Shown: one piece after another, positions 8,228 through 14,658 of the stretch
Layout of the letters: the number at the start of each line of letters is the position of its first letter
How positions within the stretch are numbered: the stretch's first letter is position 1
Source of the DNA: a virus
IMG/VR virus record: IMGVR_UViG_3300030380_001117
Coordinates: 1 to 26,250 of that record
Reading direction: 5' to 3' (one strand)
DNA length: 26,250 nt
Made by a program: the position numbers and the translations under genes
Notes under the pieces: generated by a model
Told to the model about the DNA's origin: nothing
The model's database searches: none
What the model saw: the letters and a program-made list of their open reading frames with translations, nothing else

Positions 8228-9693
8228 TATACGGTTTGTGTTTTTCTTGTATGATTCTTTTCTACTTCAAATGTGTACTGTATCAGTTTATCATTAGCTA
8301 CTGTCTTTTTAACAAAGCTAGATGTTGTAAGCAAAACTGGTTCAACATATTTATTTGTTATTGTATTAGTTGGAACTGACTCTGTACTATCATATCCGTT
8401 TAACATATACACTTCAGGACTATTAATTAATTCTTCAAACCATTCTGAATTTTCTTCAGCTATATAGTCTGTGTTCATTTGTATGCTTTCTGTTGTGTTT
8501 ACTCTAAAATTCTTTCTACCACCCATAAATCCAAAAAGTCCTAATGTACTAGAGTTCCATGTTCCTCTTGTTTGCGTATAAGTGCTTTTATTAGTGTTCA
8601 ATGATCTTGTAGATTTTTTATTAAATGTATAATAATCCCAAGTTCCCCATTGATTTAACCAACAAAGTCTTATACTCTCATATCCTTTTAAATCAGGACA
8701 ATTAATATTAACAGTATATATTTCTGTTGTTGGACTACCATAAGATGATCCTGGAGGATACTGAGCAGCATCATACCCTGCAAATGTGTAATAAGAAACA
8801 TTGTTGGCATCTAATGCTGCTCTAAATGTAGCATTAATATTACTTATGTTTCCAGGATAAACACCCATATATAGAAGATGTGAGTATATATCATCTAAAT
8901 TAGTTGAGCCACCGTTTGAAAAAAACTGACCATAATTAAGATTCCCTGTAAAAGAACCTGATGCATCAAAGTATTTTATTTGAATAAAAGTTAATTTATT
9001 AGGGTCTGCTGTTGATGTGTCAGGTAAGAAATTCAAGAATGAAACTGTACCATAATCATTTTTCCCTGCTGTTAAAGTAGTAGGCATATTAGTTAAAAAC
9101 TTATTCCCTGTTCCGTGAGCAGAATAAAATTTAGCAGCATCTAAATCAAAACCATAATCATTACTGTCTAATGTTAAGTAATTATCTCTCTGTAAAACCC
9201 CATTAAAAATGGTGTACTGTACAGAGTTGGTTGTTTGGTTGTTTAATGTTGTCACTGCTCCTGTTGCTGTTGCAGAACCCTCTACTGAAAATTGAACTGC
9301 AAAATATCTTACAGAACTTCTGCTTCTAGAATATCTATCAATAATATGTATAGGATGTCTTACTGCTGAATAGCCCTGATCTTTATATGTACTACCACTC
9401 CCTGAAAAAGTACCTAATTGATCTGCACTTACATAATTCTCTAATAGCGGTCCCAAATCAAAAATACCTCTTCCTTGATTATTTGGGGTTGTTTTAAATG
9501 TAGCAACTACATTATCAGCAACACTAAGATTTATTGCGTTTATACTTACATGAACTTCTGCTACAAATTTAACATTATAGTAGTTTTGAACTATGTAATC
9601 ATTTTTTAATGCAAATAGTATTTGCTGACCTACTGGCATTATGCCATTATTTTCATCGCCGTATAAGGGTTTTTGTTCTATTGTTGTTGCCAT
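8227..9693 (-). CDS. Tail structural protein, probably distal tail/tip
   Basis: A 488-residue protein without a signal peptide, rich in Thr, Asn, Tyr and Gly and predicted mostly beta. Features: GIFDLGPLLENYVSADQLGT in the first quarter; a middle with CPDLKGYESIRLCWLNQWGT followed by WDYYTFNKKSTRSLN; and NTDYIAEENSEWFEELINSP EVYML near the end. The ESIRLCWLNQWG block is one I associate with virion proteins of Bacteroidota phages. It sits between the HK97-gp10-like gene and the 928-residue tip protein and shares TAATG junctions with both. A structural tail role is supported by context and composition; no enzymatic motif is visible. Confidence 0.55.
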   Translation of the reverse strand: MATTIEQKPLYGDENNGIMPVGQQILFALKNDYIVQNYYNVKFVAEVHVSINAINLSVADNVVATFKTTPNNQGRGIFDLGPLLENYVSADQLGTFSGSGSTYKDQGYSAVRHPIHIIDRYSRSRSSVRYFAVQFSVEGSATATGAVTTLNNQTTNSVQYTIFNGVLQRDNYLTLDSNDYGFDLDAAKFYSAHGTGNKFLTNMPTTLTAGKNDYGTVSFLNFLPDTSTADPNKLTFIQIKYFDASGSFTGNLNYGQFFSNGGSTNLDDIYSHLLYMGVYPGNISNINATFRAALDANNVSYYTFAGYDAAQYPPGSSYGSPTTEIYTVNINCPDLKGYESIRLCWLNQWGTWDYYTFNKKSTRSLNTNKSTYTQTRGTWNSSTLGLFGFMGGRKNFRVNTTESIQMNTDYIAEENSEWFEELINSPEVYMLNGYDSTESVPTNTITNKYVEPVLLTTSSFVKKTVANDKLIQYTFEVEKNHTRKTQTV

Positions 9694-10241
9694 TATTTAA
9701 CTATTATTTTTTGTGTTTTTATTCCATCAATTAAATCTTCTTTAACACCTCCCAAGAGTTCATCTCCAAATTCTCTTAGTCCTAACATTAAAGGTTTCTG
9801 AAAGAAACTTATTCCTTGTATTCCTTTTTTACCTATGCTTCTAGCTATCAAAAATGATATGCTTTTTCTTGACATAAATCTTCCCTTTTCATCTCTAGGG
9901 GCTATGCCTTTTTTTACTATCCATTTGTCTAATGCTCTACTAGGTGGTTGTGAATGTCCTTTAGATTTTTGATATTTAAAAGGAGTTGGAATAACTTTGC
10001 TTTTATAATTCTTAAAAGTTCTTAAAACCTCTGTTCCTGAAACCCCCTTATCTACATACTTACCATAATCTGCCATGTAGAACTCTACCGAGAAACCTCC
10101 TTGACTTGGAACTACTTTAAAATATATTGAATTTTCTAAAGCACTACCTCCTCCCTTTTTTCTTTGGAGACCTCCCTTAGCTCTGTTGACTACTTGTTTA
10201 CCAAAGCTATTTAAGTATCTTTCTACATTCTTTACTTTCAT
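9693..10241 (-). CDS. HK97 gp10-like neck/tail-completion protein (putative)
   Basis: A 182-residue basic protein. It has the ADYGKYVDKGVSGTE segment (about 58-71) and a C-terminal part, ARSIGKKGIQGISFFQKPL, matching the layout of HK97 gp10-like proteins, where an 'Yxxxvd.G' strand is followed by 'G..g.pFl.pAl'-type helices. Such proteins join head and tail or cap the tail tube. Its N-terminus is Lys/Arg-rich (AKGGLQRKKGGG), as in neck proteins that contact DNA. TAATG overlaps at both ends tie it to the 149-residue gene before it and the 488-residue gene after it. The family match is by eye. Confidence 0.55.
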   Translation of the reverse strand: MKVKNVERYLNSFGKQVVNRAKGGLQRKKGGGSALENSIYFKVVPSQGGFSVEFYMADYGKYVDKGVSGTEVLRTFKNYKSKVIPTPFKYQKSKGHSQPPSRALDKWIVKKGIAPRDEKGRFMSRKSISFLIARSIGKKGIQGISFFQKPLMLGLREFGDELLGGVKEDLIDGIKTQKIIVK

Positions 10242-10690
10242 TACACAAGTGCAGCAAATACCTCTACTTGAACATCTGTTGTAGCTTTTGGTTTAACTTG
10301 TACAGTTACTACATCTTCTAAAGTACCAAATGCAGGACTAGTATCTGTTTCCCCTATTGCTGCCTCTTCAGCTTGAAATAGAATATGAGAACCTAAAGCT
10401 CTAACTGTAACCTGATAATTTGTGTTAGTAGTTACAATAGCTAACTCTATATCTTCATCAAGACTTAAATTTGTTATTCTAAAATACTTACAGTTTTCTA
10501 CATCCAAAGCCCCTGCCGCTCCATGTGGAGTTGAATTGAATACTGCTACTGTTGTAGTATTAGAATGGGCACAAGTTAATATTCTCTCGAACACATCTAC
10601 TATCCCTGTTGTTGTAATTGAATTACTAGAGCCTCTGATTGCTCCATTTAATGTCACATTTTCTGTGATTGTTGTTACTAAATCTGCCAT
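10241..10690 (-). CDS. Putative virion protein, 149 residues
   Basis: A small protein, mostly beta by composition (TTTVAVFNSTPHGAAGALDV, YFRITNLSLDEDIELAIVTT, VTVRALGSHILFQAEEAA), ending in a hydrophobic strand (VQVEVFAALV). I do not recognise a named family. Length, beta character and its place in the tail/neck operon fit a decoration or tail-tube-like subunit. It starts 6 bp after the stop of the 116-residue gene and overlaps the gp10-like gene as TAATG. No catalytic motif is visible. Confidence 0.45.
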   Translation of the reverse strand: MADLVTTITENVTLNGAIRGSSNSITTTGIVDVFERILTCAHSNTTTVAVFNSTPHGAAGALDVENCKYFRITNLSLDEDIELAIVTTNTNYQVTVRALGSHILFQAEEAAIGETDTSPAFGTLEDVVTVQVKPKATTDVQVEVFAALV

Positions 10691-10696
10691 ATTTAT

Positions 10697-11047
10697 TTAT
10701 TTATTATCTATTTGTTTTAATTTTCTTATTGCCCACTCTATACCTGAAGTACCACCCCATGCATCCCACATAAGACCACCACAACCTTCTGAGTATGGTA
10801 CATCTTTATTTTGTTGATGTCTTTTAAATGATGCCATTCTAGCTATTGTATCTCTGCTAATAGGTTTACGGTTTGCAAGCTGTGAGCTTCTTACCCATCC
10901 TACATTAGTTCCACAATCGCTTCCGTTTTCTTCTTTCCACTTTCTAGCCCTTTTAGCATTATTAGTAGCTGACTGTGGATAATCCGTGTAGCTTTCTAGT
11001 TCAATACTAATTGCTTCTAGCTTTTCTAATAATTCTTCATAGTTCAT
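10697..11047 (-). CDS. Conserved phage domain protein (KRARKW...GCGGLMWDAWGG type), function unknown
   Basis: A 116-residue protein: an N-terminal helix (MNYEELLEKLEAISIELESY) is followed by a compact conserved-looking domain with NNAKRARKWKEENGSDCGTN, GWVRSSQLANRKPISRDTIA, RMASFKRHQQNKDVPYSEGC and GGLMWDAWGGTSGIEWAIRK. I recall this domain from Bacteroidota phages, sometimes fused to portal or protease proteins, so a role in head assembly or virion structure is possible. Here it stands alone between a small membrane protein and a 149-residue virion candidate. Two Cys and several Trp/His are conserved-looking, but I cannot assign an activity. Confidence 0.5.
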   Translation of the reverse strand: MNYEELLEKLEAISIELESYTDYPQSATNNAKRARKWKEENGSDCGTNVGWVRSSQLANRKPISRDTIARMASFKRHQQNKDVPYSEGCGGLMWDAWGGTSGIEWAIRKLKQIDNK

Positions 11048-11053
11048 ATAAGG

Positions 11054-11260
11054 CTATTTGTTTTTTATTAGTGTTAAAATTGTGTTTAGTTTTTCTTTTA
11101 ATTCCTCCATATTTTTTGCATTAGTTTCATGATGTTTTGAAAATGTATCTTTCACTTCTCTAATGCTAAAGAAGAAAAATTTATACAAAGCGTAACATGC
11201 TCCCATCAAAAGCACTACACTCAATCCATAGTTTTCAATAAGCCTTAAAGTTTCTTCCAT
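11054..11260 (-). CDS. Small single-span membrane protein, BhlA/UviB-like holin candidate
   Basis: A 68-residue protein with one membrane span at about residues 10-32 (YGLSVVLLMGACYALYKFFF), a short N-terminus (MEETLRLIEN) and a charged, coiled-coil-like C-terminal half (FSKHHETNAKNMEELKEKLN). This is the layout of BhlA/UviB-type holin-like proteins. However, it lies in the tail operon, 9 kb downstream of the probable lysis genes, so a tail or membrane-contact role is possible too. The ATG overlaps the stop of the 29-residue ORF before it as TAATG. Confidence 0.5.
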   Translation of the reverse strand: MEETLRLIENYGLSVVLLMGACYALYKFFFFSIREVKDTFSKHHETNAKNMEELKEKLNTILTLIKNK

Positions 11261-11349
11261 TATAATCTTACTCTAATAGTTGGTGGTATTATTTGTATTT
11301 CTATTTTGCCTATTTTTATTATATTTAATTTCTTTAATTTTTTCCACAT
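11260..11349 (-). CDS. Basic 29-residue ORF, TAATG-coupled on both sides
   Basis: ATG 11347-11349 to TAA 11260-11262; the product begins MWKKLKKLNIIKIGKIEIQI and ends in Arg/Leu. It is strongly basic and without a clear membrane span. The ATG overlaps the stop of the 182-residue upstream gene, and its stop overlaps the ATG of the membrane protein downstream, both as TAATG. Such exact coupling at both ends argues for a translated ORF or at least a translational bridge. The length is short enough for chance; no family recognised. Confidence 0.4.
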   Translation of the reverse strand: MWKKLKKLNIIKIGKIEIQIIPPTIRVRL

Positions 11350-11897
11350 TAGTAACCTGCTCCAGTATTATCCATTGGAACTTCACAAGCATCAAAGTCA
11401 TACATAACCTTTATTCCTATCTGAAATGTCCACCCACATAGTAGGTTGTCAAATCTTTCTGTGAATGGCTCTATTGTAAACTGATCTTCTGTAAAATATA
11501 AACCATGATTAATATCATTCACTCCTGATAACGATTGTCTTAAACTGTGTCTTATTGAGCCAATAAAATCAGTACATATCTCTAATGTTTGATTGAATAC
11601 TTCTTGCTCATTGTTTTTCATGTTAACTAACTTAGTTAAATCAGCATGTTGTTTTGTTTGCCAATCATTCTTTTCAGATACTAAATCACAAACAAATAAT
11701 TGATAGTTGTATATTAGTTCACTATCTCCTGTTTCTACATTAACTGGATTGATGTGTAATAGAGGCATCTTCTCTAACTTTTCGAGATTAATATCGTATA
11801 TATCTCCAACTGATACTGTTGATAGCTGCTTATGATACTGCCCTAATCTTATTAGGAAGTTTGTTACATTGTTATATGTCTTATTGCTTACTGGCAT
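11349..11897 (-). CDS. Conserved tail/neck protein, possible tail terminator
   Basis: A 182-residue protein. It starts with PVSNKTYNNVTNFLIRLGQY, has a helical middle (HADLTKLVNMKNNEQEVFNQ, LEICTDFIGSIRHSLRQSLS) and ends with FDNLLCGWTFQIGIKVMYDF and an acidic tail. The pattern 'helices, then a WTF..i.v...yd..C strand' resembles proteins seen near tail genes of flavobacterial phages, where a tail-terminator or tube-completion role is plausible. The ATG lies inside the last 17 bases of the frameshifted tail chaperone frame, which ties translation of the two together. Function is inferred. Confidence 0.45.
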   Translation of the reverse strand: MPVSNKTYNNVTNFLIRLGQYHKQLSTVSVGDIYDINLEKLEKMPLLHINPVNVETGDSELIYNYQLFVCDLVSEKNDWQTKQHADLTKLVNMKNNEQEVFNQTLEICTDFIGSIRHSLRQSLSGVNDINHGLYFTEDQFTIEPFTERFDNLLCGWTFQIGIKVMYDFDACEVPMDNTGAGY

Positions 11898-12659
11898 GTT
11901 TTACTTTATTTTGTGTACTTAAATCTGTTTCATAACTTAACCAAGTTAGACATTCTAACAAGTTAAGATTTGTTATCCTTTCTAAATTTACTATCTCTCC
12001 ATTTGTCAATCTATACATCACTCCGAACCAACCCCACTTTTCTGCAAAAGATTCTGAGGCAATTGCTTCTCCATTTCCTTCAGCCGATGGGTCAAAAATG
12101 ATGGCAAAGTCATTAGCAATTCTTTCGCGAAACTGTAAAAAAAAACCAGTGCATTTTGCACTTGCTCTGCTGACATCTTCTTCATCTCCTCTGCCCTTAT
12201 ACTTATATTTCCATCATAAGCTTCAATAGTATAAATATTATTTTTCTTTTCAACTATTGGTCTGTATAAAACAGCACATAATTCAGGTAAGTGGTTTTGA
12301 ATATCATTCTTAATGAATGTCTCTATATCTGCATACTCACCAAGAGTAATGGAATCCAAATCAGGATGAAAACCATACTCCTTACCCTCTACCTCTATAA
12401 TTCTCCTTAGAGAACTATCTTGCTTATGTTGTAGCTCACTTATCTTTCCCAAGATTGTAGCTATATCTTTAATCTCTAGCTTATCAATTAGCTTTTTAGG
12501 AATATCAGATAATGCTGCTATCGTTTCCTTTGCTTCCTTGCTCTTGTCAAGTTTGTGAAACTTAACTAACTTTAACCATGTTTCCAGGTTAACCTCACTC
12601 CAGCTACTAATTAATTTAAACTCTTTAGTCTTTCCTCCCTCCTTAATTTTTACCTTCAT
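11881..12659 (-). CDS. Tail assembly chaperone, long form made by -1 frameshift (gpGT-like, 259 residues)
   Basis: Residues 1-174 are read in the frame of the 213-residue protein. After GTT TTT TTT (12138-12146) a -1 slip would continue as TTA CAG TTT CGC and stay open for 85 codons to TAA 11881-11883. The extension begins LQFRERIANDFAIIFDPSAE and contains ESFAEKWGWFGVMYRLTNGE, then NLNLLECLTWLSYETD. The F.EKWGW block followed by a helical region resembles the second ('T') part of tail chaperones in related phages, and this frame has no ATG until 12018. In lambda the G and GT proteins bind the tape measure during tail assembly. If the slip did not happen, an ATG at 12018 (overlapping the stop as TGATG) could give only the last 45 residues. 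Confidence 0.7.
12018..12659 (-). CDS. Tail assembly chaperone, short form (gpG-like, 213 residues)
   Basis: Begins MKVKIKEGGKTKEFKLISSW and contains LETWLKLVKFHKLDKSKEAK, LSDIPKKLIDKLEIKDIATI, YGFHPDLDSITLGEYADIET, CAVLYRPIVEKKNNIYTIEA and SAEQVQNALVFFYSFAKELL. I recognise this as a conserved family next to tail genes in flavobacterial phages. It is about the length expected of a gpG-type chaperone and is followed by an overlapping ORF in the -1 frame, as in lambda and many siphoviruses. It starts directly after a late-promoter-like motif, downstream of TerL. The short form would be the main product and the frameshifted form the minor one; the ratio cannot be read from sequence. Confidence 0.7.
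   Translation of the reverse strand: MKVKIKEGGKTKEFKLISSWSEVNLETWLKLVKFHKLDKSKEAKETIAALSDIPKKLIDKLEIKDIATILGKISELQHKQDSSLRRIIEVEGKEYGFHPDLDSITLGEYADIETFIKNDIQNHLPELCAVLYRPIVEKKNNIYTIEAYDGNISIRAEEMKKMSAEQVQNALVFFYSFAKELLMTLPSFLTHRLKEMEKQLPQNLLQKSGVGSE
12138..12144 (-). promoter_or_regulatory. Slippery heptamer T TTT TTT for -1 frameshift
   Basis: The minus strand has a run of nine T at 12137-12145, read in frame as GTT TTT TTT TAC. Positions 12144-12138 form a perfect X XXY YYZ heptamer with both codons UUU (Phe), so both tRNAs can re-pair after a -1 slip. The -1 frame downstream is open and encodes a plausible tail-chaperone extension. A homopolymer indel in the assembly would look the same and is the main alternative. 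Confidence 0.65.
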
Positions 12660-12664
12660 ATATA

Positions 12665-12693
12665 ATATAATAGAAATTGTTGTTATTTAGTTT
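12665..12693 (-). promoter_or_regulatory. Late-promoter-like motif, copy 2 (tail operon)
   Basis: On the minus strand AAACTAAATA (12684-12693, 8 of 10 matches to CAAATAAATA), nine bases, then TCTATTATAT (12665-12674), ending 5 bases before the tail chaperone ATG. This is the weakest of the four copies in the upstream box but keeps the exact spacing. It lies in the 122-bp gap after terL. Confidence 0.45.
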
Positions 12694-12746
12694 AATAATG
12701 TTTTTTATTTGTATATTTGCCGCATATTTGTCTTCATTTTAGTTAT

Positions 12747-12783
12747 AAAAGGGGGGTTAGTCACTTAGGCTGCCCTCTTTTTT
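12747..12783 (-). terminator. Possible terminator after terL
   Basis: Just past the TerL stop the minus strand reads AAAAAGAGGG, about 16 bases, then CCCCCCTTTT. The flanking A- and T-tracts and the G/C runs can pair with one mismatch, giving a stem of about nine pairs followed by U residues. It is the only GC-rich spot in the 122-bp gap before the tail operon. The large loop and the mismatch make it weak; partial termination or an RNA stability element is equally possible. Confidence 0.3.
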
Positions 12784-13984
12784 ATTGTACAAAATATCTG
12801 CCTGCATTAGGATTATCTAAGTGATATATAACATTATATCTAACACCATCTATTGCATGATTAAAAGAATCATGGTATAGTTTTGACCCCTTGTCTGCGT
12901 ATACATAATTGTTTAATTCTTTAGCTATATTAGTAGATTCAGGAGTTACAATTAGCTCATAGTCCTGCATTCTAGTTATTCCGCTTTCAATAGTTCCTTT
13001 TTTTACTGGTCTTATGTTTACTCCTAAGTGCTTCAGGTCTGCTATCAGTCTAGGTTCTGCTGAATCAGCTATAATTAACTTGTTACCTACTTTCTCTAAT
13101 ACTATTTGAGCTAACTCCTGTGACTTCATTCCGTTTTTATAGATATGTTCTTTTAAATATATCTTCTGTTTCTTTTTATCAATAGCCACCTCTGTTAAAC
13201 TATCAGGATCAACACTAAATCCAAAGTCCATTCCACAAGATGTTTGCAGACCATCAGGATTAAATTCACCAATACTCCAATTCTCAAACACCACACCTTC
13301 TGCTTTATCTAACCATCCACCCATTATTTTGTGCTGATACTTCTTAAAATTCTTGTGCTGTATAGTTTTAATACGCTCTAAGAAGCTCTCTGAGAGGTTT
13401 TCTCTATTGTCTAGGTATGTACTGTGTATATAGCATACATTGTCTTTAACGCCATTAAAACCAGCTTCTACGCCTTTGTCTTGAAAGAATCTTTTGTATA
13501 TCCAATGTTCTTTAGTTACAGGATTTAATATAAGTATGATTCTGTTTTGTATTTCTTTTTCTCTAATACTTAAATCAATAGTGTCAAATATATCTTCATC
13601 AATTAATTCTTCAGCTTCATCCAACACCCAGTTAGATACTCCTGTTAAAGATTTAAGACTAGCTGTTTGGTTTCCTGCTGATGTCTTTATACCTCTAAAC
13701 AGTATGTCGCTTTTGTTTTTTAAGTTTACTACTTCTGCTTTGTTTACGCTAAATATATTATCATACCCTAATAGTCCTATCTTTTCTAAGAACTCAGGAA
13801 TGATTGACAGGTGTGCTGAGGTCATAGTGTATCTCGTAAAGAGTACTCTAATCCCTCTAGTCATAGTTAATAATGTAAGGAATACTGTTACCGCAAAAGA
13901 TTTTCCTGATCCTCTACCACCTGTTATTATAAAATACCTGGCATTAGAATCAAATAGTGGATTATATTTCTTACTCAGTTTCAG
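12782..13984 (-). CDS. terL: Terminase large subunit, non-ATG (CTG) start
   Basis: The packaging motor ATPase and nuclease. The first ATG in frame (13864) would omit the Walker A motif GGRGSGKS, which lies upstream. The frame is closed by TAG just before ACA CTG AAA CTG AGT AAG, so the start is most likely CTG 13982-13984, giving MKLSKKYNPLFDSNARYFII and a 400-residue protein. Walker A is then at 22-29 and Walker B (NWVLDEAEEL) has D122-E123. Nuclease motifs follow: SCGMDFGFSVDPDSL, LIIADSAEPRLIADLKHLG and NHAIDGVRYNV. The start lies inside the 3' end of terS (14-base overlap, +1 relative frame), so translation is probably coupled. No ATG or GTG is available in that stretch. Length and motifs fit a complete TerL. 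Confidence 0.92.
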   Translation of the reverse strand: MKLSKKYNPLFDSNARYFIITGGRGSGKSFAVTVFLTLLTMTRGIRVLFTRYTMTSAHLSIIPEFLEKIGLLGYDNIFSVNKAEVVNLKNKSDILFRGIKTSAGNQTASLKSLTGVSNWVLDEAEELIDEDIFDTIDLSIREKEIQNRIILILNPVTKEHWIYKRFFQDKGVEAGFNGVKDNVCYIHSTYLDNRENLSESFLERIKTIQHKNFKKYQHKIMGGWLDKAEGVVFENWSIGEFNPDGLQTSCGMDFGFSVDPDSLTEVAIDKKKQKIYLKEHIYKNGMKSQELAQIVLEKVGNKLIIADSAEPRLIADLKHLGVNIRPVKKGTIESGITRMQDYELIVTPESTNIAKELNNYVYADKGSKLYHDSFNHAIDGVRYNVIYHLDNPNAGRYFVQ

Positions 13985-14231
13985 TGTCTACAAATGTTAT
14001 TACAGGCATATTCAATGTCTCCTCGTTTGAAGTCACATCAACCTTTTGCTGTGGCTTACCATAGAAGTATTCAAAGAATAATTTAACCGCCCATTGTTCT
14101 TTTTTCTCTAAACCTTTTTGCAATGACTCTAATGCTAGTGTGTTCATTGGTGTTAGGTTCTCTATTAGCTTTTGTTCTTCAGCTTTTGCCTTTCGACCTG
14201 CTCCTTCTCTTTTTCCTCCGTGTGTACTCAT
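13971..14231 (-). CDS. terS: Terminase small subunit (putative)
   Basis: An 86-residue protein starting MSTHGGKREGAGRKAKAEEQ. The GGKREGAGRK block is typical of small DNA-binding proteins and TerS N-termini of Bacteroidota phages. A helical body (NTLALESLQKGLEKKEQWAV KLFFEYFYGKP) follows and may drive oligomerisation. TerS recognises the phage DNA and starts packaging with TerL. It lies directly upstream of and overlaps terL. Its leader of 43 bp carries a late-promoter-like motif, consistent with being the first gene of a late transcript. It is short for the family, so a DNA-binding accessory is the alternative. Confidence 0.75.
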   Translation of the reverse strand: MSTHGGKREGAGRKAKAEEQKLIENLTPMNTLALESLQKGLEKKEQWAVKLFFEYFYGKPQQKVDVTSNEETLNMPVITFVDTETE

Positions 14232-14262
14232 TTTGAAATAATTTGATTAATCAAGTTGTATT

Positions 14263-14291
14263 ATATAATAGAAATCACTTGAATTCATTTG
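14263..14291 (-). promoter_or_regulatory. Late-promoter-like motif, copy 1 (terS-terL)
   Basis: On the minus strand CAAATGAATT (14282-14291, 8 of 10 matches to CAAATAAATA), nine bases, then TCTATTATAT (14263-14272). The upstream box lies within the last codons of ninB, so coding constraint did not remove it. The motif ends 31 bases before the terS ATG. It marks the border between the early operon and the packaging genes. Confidence 0.5.
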
Positions 14292-14658
14292 GAAGCATTA
14301 ATCTAATACCTAATTCTGTCAAAGCCCATATGCGTATCTGATCTGCATATATCTCAAACTCTTTAGTGTTCATTCTAGCTGTGCTATTAACTGTTTGCAG
14401 TCCTACTTGTCTTTCGTTTATCTCTATACTTTGCCACTCACTAGAAAACTTTATTTTAAGTACATCATGCATTTCATCAGGAAAATATCCTAGCTCTGCT
14501 GATAATGGCTGTACTATACAAGCCCAGTAGTAATTGTTTTGCATATTAGACCGATTGTTTCTTTGTTTCTTTACATTAACTATATAGTCACTATCTAGCT
14601 CTTTAAGATAATTAAAAAGCATTTGTTTGTCTTGGTTGTTCTTAATTACAAAGTTCAT
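14275..14658 (-). CDS. ninB: NinB-like recombination protein
   Basis: A 127-residue protein of the NinB family, which in lambda binds single-stranded DNA and acts in recombination (Orf). Visible family features: basic KKQRNNRSNMQNNYYWACIV (about 30-49, the 'R...QN..yW' block), GYFPDEMHDVLKIKFSSEW, and the C-terminal NSTARMNTKEFEIYADQIRI plus LGIRLMLPNE. Length is close to the family norm. The ATG lies 17 bases inside the end of the preceding secreted-protein gene. It is the last gene of the early operon; the next gene is terS, after a late-type motif. With NinG and the candidate annealing protein it forms a recombination set. Confidence 0.8.
   Translation of the reverse strand: MNFVIKNNQDKQMLFNYLKELDSDYIVNVKKQRNNRSNMQNNYYWACIVQPLSAELGYFPDEMHDVLKIKFSSEWQSIEINERQVGLQTVNSTARMNTKEFEIYADQIRIWALTELGIRLMLPNEFK

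Noticed and set aside
12712-12719. TATATTTG on the plus strand, resembling a host -7 box
   Set aside because: No TTTG at the right distance and no plus-strand gene to serve.
12680-12745. 10-codon ORF in the gap after terL
   Set aside because: Too short, no coupling to either neighbour, and overlaps the late-promoter-like motif region.
13494-14030. Plus-strand ORF of 178 codons opposite terL
   Set aside because: Antisense to the conserved TerL motifs, composition of a shadow (Ser/Leu-rich), no start signal; all real genes are on the minus strand.
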